Source: Pseudomonas sp. CC6-YY-74 (GTDB lineage: Bacteria > Pseudomonadota > Gammaproteobacteria > Pseudomonadales > Pseudomonadaceae). Taken from it: DNA of 64,000 bases. Numbering within the stretch: the stretch's first letter is position 1; every line of letters starts with the position of its first letter. The notes under the pieces were generated by a model, which was given only the letters and a program-made list of their open reading frames with translations, did no database searches and was not told where the DNA came from. Location of the stretch: the NCBI RefSeq assembly GCF_002025205.1, contig NZ_CP019947.1:1743501-1807500 (forward strand), given 5' to 3'. Shown here in pieces: positions 48,108 to 56,273 of the stretch. A program made the translations under genes and the position numbers.

Positions 48108-48443
48108 TTACAACAAACTGCGATATAGGCCCGCATAGCTGGCCACCATCGCTTCGGCAGAAAACAATGCATCAGCGCGCAGCGCTGCACGCCTGCCCAT
48201 CGCCTCAGGCTGCGTCGGATAATCCCATAACGTCTGCATAGCCTGCCTAAGGGCCAACACACTGGCCGCCGTAGACATTACAGCAAAATCACCCAGCAAG
48301 AGACACTCGCAGGCACGACCAAGCCCGCCCAGTGCATCTGCACGCCGAAGCCTGGCAACGGGTGTGATGCCCTGCGCATCGCACAAGCGCTTCAACAAAG
48401 CCCGGCCGACAAACCCACTGGGACCGGTAAGTAGTACTCGCAT
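48108..48443 (-). pseudogene. Chimeric remnant: SDR epimerase head fused to glycosyltransferase tail
   Basis: The 111-residue ORF starts like a sugar epimerase (MRVLLTGPSGFVGRALLKRL, then PVARLRRADALGGLG) for about 53 residues and then ends like a family 4 glycosyltransferase (LRQAMQTLWDYPTQPEAMGR, then LFSAEAMVASYAGLYRSLL). The join is near LLLGDFAVMSTA (about 48285). The simplest reading is one in-frame deletion that removed most of an epimerase gene and most of a following transferase gene. It starts within the stop of the intact glycosyltransferase (TGATG), so it keeps the operon spacing. Its product cannot have either activity. Confidence 0.75.
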
Positions 48444-49630
48444 CAGGCAGGCTCCAGCAGTTCAAGCACGTCCTGCGCCATCTCGCGCATGATGCGCTCG
48501 CGGGCATAATTCTCAGCAAAGACACTTCGATCGACACAACCTATGCTCAATTGCTCGAAACACTGCACGGCCCGTGTGGCATCGCAAGGTGGGAATACTG
48601 CAGCATTAGCTATCTCGCGATTAACAAACCCGGCCGCATAACCACCGACACCGGCCCAGATCGGCTTGCCGGTGGCGGCATATTCGAAGAGTTTGGACGG
48701 CAACACGCGCTTGAAGGCAGGCAAATCATTCAGATGCAGGAAGAGCACATCGGCGCGCTCATAAATACTCTGAAGCTCTTTGCGCGGGACCGGCTTCAGC
48801 AACTCGACATTCTCGATCTGGCGCTGCGCCAAAGCCTTGCGCAACTCATCAGAACGGCTGCCGTCACCAATAACCTGGAACCGAGCCCGCCCCACCAGTT
48901 GCTCAGCCAGCGCCGGCAAGATGCTATGCAAACTCTGGCCATCACCGATATTTCCCGCATAGACAACCCGCAAAGGCTCGCCACGAGCGCTGCCTCCCCG
49001 GGAATCCGAAAACTGCCGGACAAACACGCCATCCACCCCATTGGAGAAGGCGGAAAACCGAGCACCAGGGTAGCGGGACTGGAAATAAGGAAGGAAGCCA
49101 GGGGAGACTAGGTTGACCCTGTCAGCACGCCCTATCGTCCAGCTCTCCAAAACCTCGAACAGCCAGATACCTGGGCGCCAAGCAGCAGAGTTGAACACCG
49201 CCTGCAGGTTCTCCACGAAGATATCGCGGATATCCAGATACAGCCGCGCACCTTTAGCGGCAGCAACCAGTGCGCCCAATAGCGCGGTCATCAAACGGGA
49301 CGAGGTCGCGTAAACCAGATCGTACTGTTGGCCTCGAATAAATCGGCAGACTGCCCAAGCGAAACACAGAAAAGACCAAGCCTGGCCCCGCAGCCCTCCC
49401 TGGTGCTCCGGCAACTGCACCCGATGGATACTCAAGCCTTCATGCTCTTCGCAATCCAGAGCATCCCGAGCGAAGGATTTATAACGATTGGGCTGTGTCG
49501 TCAGCAGATCAATTTGCACATCGCCTGATGCCTGCGCGCGCAACGCTTTCATCAGCGCCACAGCGCGAAAGGAACCGGCAGAGAGATCCGGCGGATAGAA
49601 AAAAGTAAGTAACAGAATTCGTTTCTGCAT
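48443..49630 (-). CDS. Glycosyltransferase family 4, WbuB-like
   Basis: A 395-residue GT-B enzyme, apparently intact. It begins MQKRILLLTFFYPPDLSAGS, has LYLDIRDIFVENLQAVFNS as in WbuB-type (FucNAc-like) transferases, VVYAGNIGDGQSLHSILP at the start of the second lobe, and LPSKLFEYAATGKPIWAGVG in the donor site. The ATG at 49630 overlaps the stop of the preceding remnant (TGATG). It is the only complete sugar transferase left in this disrupted block. A close paralogue stood directly upstream, of which head and tail pieces survive. Confidence 0.87.
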   Translation of the reverse strand: MQKRILLLTFFYPPDLSAGSFRAVALMKALRAQASGDVQIDLLTTQPNRYKSFARDALDCEEHEGLSIHRVQLPEHQGGLRGQAWSFLCFAWAVCRFIRGQQYDLVYATSSRLMTALLGALVAAAKGARLYLDIRDIFVENLQAVFNSAAWRPGIWLFEVLESWTIGRADRVNLVSPGFLPYFQSRYPGARFSAFSNGVDGVFVRQFSDSRGGSARGEPLRVVYAGNIGDGQSLHSILPALAEQLVGRARFQVIGDGSRSDELRKALAQRQIENVELLKPVPRKELQSIYERADVLFLHLNDLPAFKRVLPSKLFEYAATGKPIWAGVGGYAAGFVNREIANAAVFPPCDATRAVQCFEQLSIGCVDRSVFAENYARERIMREMAQDVLELLEPA

Positions 49631-49863
49631 CACACGGCACTGATTCGAGTCGAAGCAGAATTGGACAGTATCCAGTCATATAGCGCGAGCAATTCATGCT
49701 CCTGGCTCTCCCAGCTTAGAACGGCTGCCACGTTGCTTACCTCACGACCAATAAAGTCGGCAGCATAACCCGCCACACCCGCCAAAATTGGCTTACTAGT
49801 CGCGGCATACTCAAAAAGGTTGGAAGGTAATACACGCCTGAATGCGGGAAAGCCATTCAAGTC
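49630..49863 (-). pseudogene. 3' fragment of a second WbuB-like glycosyltransferase
   Basis: Seventy-seven codons ending in TGA at 49630-49632. DLNGFPAFRRVLPSNLFEYAAT, quoted as DLNGFPAFRRVLPS and NLFEYAATSKPILAGVAGYA, aligns directly with LNDLPAFKRVLPSKLFEYAA of the neighbouring intact enzyme, so this is the tail of a tandem paralogue. It is cut at about 49863 by the truncated end of a group II intron. The matching 5' end of such a gene lies at 56203-56237. Confidence 0.85.
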
Positions 49864-50105
49864 CTGAGTTCAGGCGGTGTAATGTGGTGCAGCAATGCCG
49901 TGAACTGCATGCCCTTATTCCTTCGGGCTGCTTCACGTACACCTTCAAGTCCCATCGACGTGCAACTGATCCGGCTCAGTGTCCGGGGCGCGGGGTTCTT
50001 CTCGGTGTTTCCCTTGGCTACGTCCCTTTCCTCCACTATCTCCGCCGGGGCAAACCCTTTGTTCGATGGCTTCTCAGGTACTACGGACGTATCCGACTTC
50101 TCAGC
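49864..50105 (-). pseudogene. N-terminal fragment of group II intron reverse transcriptase/maturase (LtrA type)
   Basis: About 80 codons with AEKSDTSVVPEKPSNKG, VAKGNTEKNPAPRTLSRI and FTALLHHITPPELR, the characteristic lead-in of the LtrA proteins of this intron class before the reverse-transcriptase palm. None of the catalytic domain (YADD motif) is present. No ATG lies at the expected start; VAEK stands where MAEK is usual. Confidence 0.8.
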
Positions 50106-50476
50106 GACGTGGACAGCAGGGTTACGGCTTTTGGCCTTTCCTGCTCCGCCCGGTGCTTGCGCACCGGGCACCGCTGAGATCTCCCAGTTTCTGTGCGAAG
50201 GACTTCCCGACGTGCACAGGGTCTCCGACCGCGCGGGATCAGAGCATGACTGGCGTAAAACGCCATGCTCCGTGTTGCCTTCTGCTTCGCTTAACAGCAT
50301 CGGCATCCCGAACTTGTGATTACGCGGCTCAATGGCTGGCCCATCGGTTTCCCCTGTCAACGCTTCACCCTGCACCTCACGGTGCAACATGCATGACTCG
50401 GGGTCTGGTTGATTCGCCATTTCTTACCAGTATCGAACTTTCATCGACTATCCTCCGCCAGCTTTAACTGGCGCAC
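49864..50476 (-). mobile_element. Group II intron, 5' part only
   Basis: On the minus strand the element begins GTGCGCCAGTTAAAGCTGGC at 50476, the GTGCG 5' end of bacterial group II introns with its first stem, and continues through ribozyme sequence into the N-terminus of an intron-encoded reverse transcriptase. It stops at about 49864, so domains IV (most), V and VI and nearly all of the protein are gone. The 5' exon, reading GGCGGGACGCTTA, is the terminal repeat of the IS66 remnant to the right, showing that the intron entered that IS end. Confidence 0.8.
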
Positions 50477-50682
50477 TAAGCGTCCCGCCAAGTCACCTTC
50501 AACTGGCCTGAATATCCTCTGATGCTGTGCTCCCGATTTCTTTCTGGAGCCAGCTGCCATGATGCGTCCCGACGCCAAGGTCGAAAAAGTTACCTCTATC
50601 CCAAGCCAGTCGACTTTCGAAAATCCATTGACGGCCTGGCGGCTTTGGTCGAGTTGGATATCAAGGTGGCGGTGTTCGATCC
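50477..50682 (+). mobile_element. IS66-family remnant B with broken tnpB
   Basis: The left end TAAGCGTCCCGCC is an IS66-type terminal repeat (GTAAGCG...) cut by the intron. From ATGATGCGTCCCGACGCC at 50559 the sequence follows tnpB of the neighbouring IS66, but one T is missing in GTTACCTCTATCCC, shifting the frame; the protein then continues in another frame as YPKPVDFRKSIDGLAALVEL up to VAVFD, where it is cut by the end of the next element at 50683. Confidence 0.75.
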
Positions 50683-50727
50683 GCAACCGCTCCATAAACC
50701 CCGTCTTTTTATGATGGAGTTTGGCTG

Positions 50728-52254
50728 TCAGGATGCGATTGCAGGTGTGCAGTTCCAAGGTAGCAGCGCTTCGTAGCCTTCGACGCGATTGACCTGAGGT
50801 AGGCGCTCGAGGATATGGCGCAAGTAGGCATAAGGCTCCTGGCCATTGGCCTTGGCGGTTTCCACCAGGCTGTAGAGCTGAGCGCTGGCGGTCGCGCCTT
50901 TAGGCGTGTCGCTGAACAGCCAGTTCTTACGGCCGATGACGAAGGGCCGGATGGCCCGCTCGGCGGCGTTGTTGTCGATCGGCAGGTTGCCGCCTTCGCC
51001 GTAGCGCACCAAGCGGCTCCAGTTGCTGGCCAGGTAGTTCACGGCTTTGCCTAGGGCATTCTGCGCGGTGACCTGCGGCTGGGTTTTCTCCAGCCAGGCC
51101 TTGAGTTGAGCCAGGAGAGGCAGGCTGTGCTGCTGGCGACCTTGCAGGCGCTGTTCAGCGCTGGCCTCTTTGAGGTCGCGCTCGATCCCGTAGGGTTTGT
51201 TGATCATCCCCAGCGCGATATCGGCGCGCCCAGTCTTGCCCTTCGGCTGCACCTTCTGCGCCTCGACGAATTTGCGCTGCGCATGCGCCCAGCAGGCCAG
51301 GCGTTCGACGCCTTCTTGGGCGGCCACGGCGTTGTAACCGGCGTAGTCGTCGGTCATCAAATAGCCGCGATAGTCTTGCAGAAGACGCAGTGGCACCTCC
51401 TGCGCGCGGCTGGTTGAGTAGTCAAAAAGAATCACCGGTTTGTCCGGCGGGCCGCCGGTCTGCACCCACATCCAGGATTGGCTACCGGGGTCTCGGCCCG
51501 GTTCTTTGAGCACCTGCACGCGGGTTTCATCGCAGTGGATCACCGGGCTGTCCAGCAGTCGGTCGCGCAGCAAGTTGAGCAGCGGTTGCAGCTGTTCGCC
51601 GCACTGGATCACCCAGCGCGCCAGGGTCTGGCGGGAAATATCGATGCCGTGGCGCGTCAGCACCTTTTCGAAGCGGTGCAGCGGCAGGCTATCGACATAC
51701 TTGGTGTTCAGCAGCACGGCCAACACGCTGGGACTGGCCAGGCTTTTTTCGATCAGCTGGGCCGGCTTGTCGGCAGTGACCGGGGCGCTTTCGCAGCCTG
51801 TGCAGGCGTAAGTCTTGCGGATGTGCCGAATCACCCGGATCTGCATCGGGATGATCTCCAGCTGTTCGCTGGTTTGTTCGCCGATCACCTGCTTGCGGCA
51901 ACCGCACGCGCAGGTCAGCTCGTGCTCGGGCAATTCGTGGACGATTTCGACACGTGGCAGTTCGGCCGGCAGTGGTTTGCGCTTGCCGCGACGCTTGAGC
52001 GGCGCCACGACGTCTTCCTCGACGATCACCTCTGGCGCAGGCTCGGCCAGGTTTTCGGCTTCGTTGAACGTGGCCAGTTGCGGCGAATCCGGATCAACGG
52101 TTTGTTCGGATTTGCGGGCGAATAGGCGTTGGATCAGCAGCGCGCTTTGTTCACGCAGTCGCTCGATTTGCCCGTCCTTTTCCTCGACCAATGCACGCAG
52201 GAGTTGCTTGAGGGCAACAGGATCATCGGGAAGGGTTTCGGACATGGAAATCAT
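50728..52254 (-). CDS. tnpC: IS66-family transposase TnpC
   Basis: A 508-residue full-length IS66 transposase. It starts with a leucine-rich coiled region ([20 protein letters not shown]), then a zinc-finger-like stretch ([20 protein letters not shown] and CTGC), and the DDE core: [29 protein letters not shown] and [20 protein letters not shown]. The C-terminus ends [14 protein letters not shown]. It begins 18 bases after the reconstructed tnpB stop. It looks intact, but TnpB is disrupted, so the element itself is probably immobile unless helped by another copy. Confidence 0.94.
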   Translation of the reverse strand: MISMSETLPDDPVALKQLLRALVEEKDGQIERLREQSALLIQRLFARKSEQTVDPDSPQLATFNEAENLAEPAPEVIVEEDVVAPLKRRGKRKPLPAELPRVEIVHELPEHELTCACGCRKQVIGEQTSEQLEIIPMQIRVIRHIRKTYACTGCESAPVTADKPAQLIEKSLASPSVLAVLLNTKYVDSLPLHRFEKVLTRHGIDISRQTLARWVIQCGEQLQPLLNLLRDRLLDSPVIHCDETRVQVLKEPGRDPGSQSWMWVQTGGPPDKPVILFDYSTSRAQEVPLRLLQDYRGYLMTDDYAGYNAVAAQEGVERLACWAHAQRKFVEAQKVQPKGKTGRADIALGMINKPYGIERDLKEASAEQRLQGRQQHSLPLLAQLKAWLEKTQPQVTAQNALGKAVNYLASNWSRLVRYGEGGNLPIDNNAAERAIRPFVIGRKNWLFSDTPKGATASAQLYSLVETAKANGQEPYAYLRHILERLPQVNRVEGYEALLPWNCTPAIAS

Positions 52255-52398
52255 GCCGTGGATTATACCGACTCAGGTGACGAAACGCGGAGTCAACACC
52301 TGATGTGGACGGTTGCGCCAGAGCCCCCGGTGTCAGGCTAGTTGTCGCCTCAGTGGATTTATCAAAACGATAGATTGGGGGCGTCAAAGAGAGCTGCA

Positions 52399-52899
52399 AT
52401 GTCGAGCTATTCACCTGAGCGTAAAGCTGCCCTGCTGAACAAGTTACTCCCGCCACTAAACCACTCCGTAGCTGAGCTCGCGCGCCAAGAAAGCGTCCCC
52501 GAAGCGACGCTGTATGCTTGGCGTACCAAGCTCAAAGCAGGAGGCGCAGTAGTGCCTGGAGACAAAACCAAAGCCGATAACTGGCCCGCTGAAGCCAAGT
52601 TCGCGGCGGTGCTGCATGCGGCCACCTTGAGCGAGATCGAGCTCAGCGAATACTGTCGCAGCAAGGGTTTGTACCCTGAGCAAATCAGCGCATGGCGCCA
52701 AGCCTGCATCAGTGGCCAGCTGTCGGCCCAAGCGCAGCGTCAAGCCGATCGGGATCAGGCGCGTGCCGACAAGAAGCGCATAGCCGCACTGGAGCGCGAG
52801 CTGCGGCGCAAAGACAAGGCACTGGCTGAAACCGCCGCGATCTTGGTGCTGCGAAAAAAGATGAATGCCTTCTGGGGAAACGACAACGAGGACGTTTGA
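52399..52899 (+). CDS. IS3-family OrfA
   Basis: A 166-residue DNA-binding subunit. The N-terminal helix-turn-helix contains LARQESVPEATLYAWRTKLK, a second one EIELSEYCRSKGLYPEQISA, and the C-terminal half is a leucine-zipper-like helix (IAALERELRRKDKALAETAA). The ATG at 52399 follows GAGAG. The stop overlaps the orfB TTG as TTGA. A slippery A6G heptamer near the end probably makes a -1 frameshift OrfAB fusion. Confidence 0.9.
   Translation: MSSYSPERKAALLNKLLPPLNHSVAELARQESVPEATLYAWRTKLKAGGAVVPGDKTKADNWPAEAKFAAVLHAATLSEIELSEYCRSKGLYPEQISAWRQACISGQLSAQAQRQADRDQARADKKRIAALERELRRKDKALAETAAILVLRKKMNAFWGNDNEDV
52854..52860 (+). promoter_or_regulatory. Probable -1 programmed frameshift site in the IS3 element
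   Basis: AAAAAAG in the orfA codons AAA-AAG. A -1 slip here moves ribosomes into the orfB frame, which is open from this point (KKDECLLGKRQRGRL) to the orfB start region with no stop. A6G is the usual slippery heptamer of IS3-family elements, whose active transposase is OrfAB. Confidence 0.7.
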
Positions 52900-53954
52900 C
52901 CTCGCTGCCAGAACGGCAACAACTCGTTGAACGGTTTAACCATGCCGTCGCTTCTGGTGCGCGCAAGGCGGTGGCCTGCGCAGAGATCGGACTGTCGCTG
53001 CGCAGCCTGCAACGCTGGGCGCTGACGCCGGTGATGCTGGCCGATGTGCGCACCACCACGGTACGGCCACAGCCGCCGAACGCCCTGAGTGAGGACGAGC
53101 GCTGCACCATCCTGGCAGTGTGCAACAGCGCGCCATTCGCCAGCTTGCCGCCTAGCCAGATCGTGCCACGGCTGGCCGATCAAGGCCGTTACCTGGCCTC
53201 AGAGGCGACCTTCTACCGCGTCCTCAAGGCCGCCAATCAGCAACATCGCCGCGGCGGTCGCAGCCATGCGCCGCACAAGCACGCGGCGCCGACCACGCAC
53301 AGTGCAACGAAGAGCAATCAGGTCTGGTCATGGGACATCACCTACCTGCCATCGCCGGTGCGCGGAAAGTATTACTACCTGTATTTGATCGAGGATATCT
53401 ACAGCCGCAAGGGCGTGGGCTGGGAGGTTTACGAGCAAGAAAGCGGCAAACTGGCGGCCGAACTGATGCAGCGCACCGTGCTGGCCGAGCGCTGCGTGGG
53501 TCAGCCCTTGGTGCTGCACTCGGACAACGGTGCGCCGATGAAATCGGTGGCGCTGCTGAGTAAACTCTACGATCTCGGCATCACTCCATCGCGTGGACGA
53601 CCCCGAGTAAGCAACGACAATCCCTACTCGGAATCGCTGTTTCGAACCCTGAAATACTGCCCGCAATGGCCCAAGGATGGCTTTACAGATTTGGATGCAG
53701 CACGCAGCTGGGTGCGCGACTTTATCCGCTGGTACAACCATGAGCACCGCCACAGCCGTATCCGCTTCGTAACCCCGGCACAGCGTCATCGCGGCGAGGA
53801 TCAAGAGGTGCTGGCCAAGCGCCACGCGCTGTACCAGCAAGCCCGCCATCAGCACCCGCATCGCTGGTCAGGCAACACTCGAAATTGGCAGCCTATCGGG
53901 GCTGTCACACTCAACCCAGAGAGACTGCAACCGGCACTGAGAATAGCGGCATAA
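52896..53954 (+). CDS. IS3-family transposase OrfB (rve integrase core)
   Basis: A 352-residue DDE transposase. The catalytic core has WSWDITYLPSPVRGKYYYLY (first aspartate), VLHSDNGAPMKSVALL (second aspartate) and RVSNDNPYSESLFRTLKY (glutamate), followed by WYNHEHRHSRIRFVTPAQRH typical of IS3 OrfB. It opens with a TTG overlapping the orfA stop, so it is more likely made as an OrfAB frameshift product than alone. No lesion is seen. Confidence 0.94.
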   Translation: MTSLPERQQLVERFNHAVASGARKAVACAEIGLSLRSLQRWALTPVMLADVRTTTVRPQPPNALSEDERCTILAVCNSAPFASLPPSQIVPRLADQGRYLASEATFYRVLKAANQQHRRGGRSHAPHKHAAPTTHSATKSNQVWSWDITYLPSPVRGKYYYLYLIEDIYSRKGVGWEVYEQESGKLAAELMQRTVLAERCVGQPLVLHSDNGAPMKSVALLSKLYDLGITPSRGRPRVSNDNPYSESLFRTLKYCPQWPKDGFTDLDAARSWVRDFIRWYNHEHRHSRIRFVTPAQRHRGEDQEVLAKRHALYQQARHQHPHRWSGNTRNWQPIGAVTLNPERLQPALRIAA

Positions 53955-54390
53955 GAAACACGGCTGACGCGACAACTACCTTGCAAAACGCCGAGAGGTC
54001 GATACCGTCCAATAACCAGTTCAATTCCTGGGCCGTCAGCACGATGGCATCCTCGCCTGGCTCGGGGTGCGACTTGAAGCGCTCCGCTTCCAAGCGCTTG
54101 AGCCATAAACAGAAGCCGTTGCGCTCCCAGTACAGGATTTTCACCCGATTGCGCGACTTGTTGAGGAAGACGAATAACACCGGGTCGAACACCGCCACCT
54201 TGATATCCAACTCGACCAAGGCGGCTAGGCCGTCAATGGACTTTCGGAAATCCACCGGTTTGGGATACAGATATACTTTTTCGACTTTGGCGTCGGGACG
54301 CATCATGGTTGCTGGCTCCAGAAAGAAATCGGGAGCACAGCATCGGGCGATGTTTGGATCAATTGAAGACGGGGTCTATGGAGCGCTTAC

Positions 54391-55020
54391 GGCACTTACA
54401 TGGGCGGCGTCGAGCTTATCCAGCTGAAAGTCAGCGGTATGTCCCTCACGGTCGCGAACAACCAAAATGGCTATCTGATCCGGCCCCGTTCCGCGTGTCT
54501 TGCCCACACCCCCGCGTTTACGGGGTGGGCGCGGCATCTCGCGCTGACCTTTGAATGACTCGAGAAAGAACGTTTCGTCGGCCTCGACAATGCCGCTTTC
54601 ACGCGCATCGTGATGCGCCGCCACATCATGCAAAAACCGATGTCGCCAGCGAAATGAAGTGTTCTTGCTGACGCTGCAGTGTCGGGCCGCCGCTCTCACG
54701 GTCAATCCAGCAATGAGGGCTTGGGCATAATCCAGCCAGCAGTCCTTTTTGCGTAGGCGCGCCAAGGGTGTTCCAGTCAATGCATTGCACGTGCGCCGAC
54801 AGACTTTGCAGCGATAGCGCTGCAGGCCACCACTGCGGCCCCATGAGGCCAGTTGCGCGGCGTCGGCGGCACAGTGCGGGCAGGTTTTCAGATCAGGGAT
54901 GAGCTCTTCAAAGCCATCCCGCTGCACGTTGATCTGGAGAAAACGCTGAACGATGGACTTCTGTTTGATCGTGAGGCGATCAAGCCGAGCCAGCAGGTGT
55001 TGAAAGGATTGGGCATCCAT
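54391..55020 (-). pseudogene. IS1595-family transposase, 3'-truncated
   Basis: From the ATG at 55020, preceded by AAGGAG, about 210 codons of an IS1595-type transposase remain: the zinc-binding front [20 protein letters not shown] and [20 protein letters not shown], the helix-turn-helix [20 protein letters not shown], and the first catalytic aspartate region [19 protein letters not shown]. It is cut after LDAAHVSA by the right end of IS66 element A, so the remaining DDE core residues (normal length about 310) are absent. Confidence 0.88.
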
Positions 55021-55084
55021 AACGGCACTCCTTGATGAGCACACGTCTTCAGTCTAGGCCTTGCAACAGCTAACGAGGACATAG

Positions 55085-56197
55085 GGCGGTTGCAGGAGCT
55101 GAGTGCAACACGGTTATTGAATTGACGCTGGAGCATCATGCCGCATAGCCATGGCTTCCTGCATCACCTTACCCATAACTTCGATTGGGCATTTGAAGTC
55201 AAAGCGCTTACGTGGGCGCATGTTCAGTTGCAGGGCGATGGCATCCAGTTCTTCCTGGCTGTGTACCGACAAGTCTGTGCCTTTGGGCAGGTACTGGCGG
55301 ATCAGACCATTGATGTTTTCGTTACTTCCGCGCTGCCAAGGGCTGTGCGGGTCGCAGAAGAAGATCGCTACACCGGTTTTCTGGGTGATCTCAGCGTGTC
55401 GAGCCATCTCCCTGCCTTGGTCGTAGGTCATGCTCTTGCGCATCGCCAGCGGCATGCCATTGAGCGCTGCACTGAATCCCTCCATCGCCGAGGTTGCCGT
55501 CGCGTCATTCATCTTCACCAGCATCAGGTAGCCACTGGTGCGCTCCACCAGCGTGCCTACAGACGAGGCGTTGGCCTTGCCCTTGATCAGATCGCCTTCC
55601 CAATGCCCCGGCATCAGACGGTCTTCAATCTCCGGCGGGCGCACATGAATGCTGACCATCTCCGGGATCTGGCCGCGCCGATCCACGCCGCCAGAGCGCG
55701 GCCTGCGCGTCGCCTTGCTTTGGCGCAGACAGATAATCAGCTCCTTACGCAGTTCGCCGACTGGCAAGGCATAGATCGCGTTATAGATCGTCTCGCGACA
55801 GACGTAGGCATCTCGGAGGCTGGGAATGTTCATGCTGCGCAGCTTGCCGGCAATCTGCTCGGGGGACAAACGCTCACGCAGCATATGAGCCACCAACGCG
55901 AAGCGCTCGCTACCCGGCAACAGCTTTCGCATCGGTCGACAAACCTGGCGGCGGATCTGCATCTGCTGCTGGGCCACGAGGGCCGAATAGCCGCCACAGG
56001 CGCCTCGATTACGGCGCAGCTCCCGGCTGATGGTCGAAGGGGATCGGTTGATCAAGCAGGCAATCCTACGCAGGCTGAAGTCTTGGGCATGACCGATTTG
56101 AATGGTGGCGCGCTCTTCAACGCTGAGTTCGGAATAAGACATAGGGGCAGCACCGTACCGGAAAGGTCAGGTGTTGCACTCAGCTTTTGCCGCCGCC
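55085..56197 (-). mobile_element. IS30-family insertion sequence, copy 2
   Basis: The same 1113 bp length and ends as the copy in wzz, in the same orientation, with its own 3-base duplication TAG (55082-55084 and 56198-56200). It lies near the end of the IS1595 remnant. Confidence 0.93.
55114..56142 (-). CDS. IS30-family transposase (copy 2)
   Basis: A 342-residue IS30 transposase whose predicted protein is identical to that of the copy at 46473-47501, including the helix-turn-helix and all three catalytic acidic residues. Identity at this level suggests that one copy arose recently from the other or that both arrived recently. The two copies are direct repeats 9.75 kb apart (outer ends) and could recombine. 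Confidence 0.95.
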   Translation of the reverse strand: MSYSELSVEERATIQIGHAQDFSLRRIACLINRSPSTISRELRRNRGACGGYSALVAQQQMQIRRQVCRPMRKLLPGSERFALVAHMLRERLSPEQIAGKLRSMNIPSLRDAYVCRETIYNAIYALPVGELRKELIICLRQSKATRRPRSGGVDRRGQIPEMVSIHVRPPEIEDRLMPGHWEGDLIKGKANASSVGTLVERTSGYLMLVKMNDATATSAMEGFSAALNGMPLAMRKSMTYDQGREMARHAEITQKTGVAIFFCDPHSPWQRGSNENINGLIRQYLPKGTDLSVHSQEELDAIALQLNMRPRKRFDFKCPIEVMGKVMQEAMAMRHDAPASIQ

Positions 56198-56202
56198 TAG
56201 CC

Positions 56203-56237
56203 TAAAAAAACGTCAGCAGCAGAATTCGACAGGACAT
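56203..56237 (-). pseudogene. 5' end of a WbuB-like glycosyltransferase gene
   Basis: Eleven codons, MSCRILLLTFF, from an ATG at 56237 match the start of the intact glycosyltransferase (MQKRILLLTFFYPP) and stop at the end of the IS1595 remnant. With the 3' fragment at 49630-49863 this is probably one gene, or two tandem ones, lost when the elements between arrived. The short match makes this a moderate call. Confidence 0.5.
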
Positions 56238-56273
56238 ATAGGTTCTGATAAAAGCGACACTCAAAAGATTCGA

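Larger units (their letters stand above)
52324..53993 (+). mobile_element. IS3-family insertion sequence
   Basis: A 1670-bp element with imperfect 30-base inverted ends sharing TAGTTGTCGC and TCAG (CAGGCTAGTTGTCGCCTCAG at the left, CAAGGTAGTTGTCGCGTCAG inverted at the right), flanked by a 4-base duplication AGAG (52320-52323 and 53994-53997). It carries overlapping orfA and orfB and lies in tnpB of IS66 element A. The exact outer ends rest on the duplication and tnpB repair; the terminal bases are not the usual TG/CA. Confidence 0.85.
52273..54306 (-). pseudogene. tnpB: IS66 TnpB, split by an IS3-family element
   Basis: The head (54306 to 53998) encodes MMRPDAKVEKVYLYPKPVDF, KILYWERNGFCLWLKRLEAE and ELNWLLDGIDL. 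The tail (52319 to 52273) encodes LWRNRPHQVLTPRFVT then TGA. Deleting the IS3 element and one AGAG duplication joins them in frame to a 119-residue protein, the normal TnpB size. TnpB is an accessory protein needed for IS66 transposition. Because the repair is exact, the insertion is likely recent and is the only lesion. Confidence 0.9.
50683..54390 (-). mobile_element. IS66-family element A, interrupted by an IS3-family element
   Basis: The right end is GTAAGCGCTCCATAGACCCC (minus strand from 54390); the left end, GCAACCGCTCCATAAACCCC at 50683, is its imperfect inverted repeat. Inside are tnpB (54306 to 52273, split) and tnpC. Removing the 1670-bp IS3 element leaves an element of about 2.0 kb. 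No matching 8-base target duplication is seen (TTCGATCC-type sequence on the left, GGCACTTA on the right), so one flank has been rearranged. The right end cuts the IS1595-family transposase gene. Confidence 0.82.
54391..56202 (-). mobile_element. IS1595-family remnant, interrupted by IS30 copy 2
   Basis: The element's outer end reads GGCTATGTCCTCGTTAGC on the minus strand once the IS30 copy and one TAG duplication are removed (joining 56202-56198 with 55081 and onward). Its other end is lost at the IS66 boundary (54390/54391). It borders the 5' fragment of a glycosyltransferase gene at 56203. Confidence 0.65.

Noticed and set aside
46444..56197. IS30-flanked block as a composite transposon
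   Set aside because: Each IS30 copy has its own private 3-base duplication and the outermost flanks do not match, so the block did not move as a unit.
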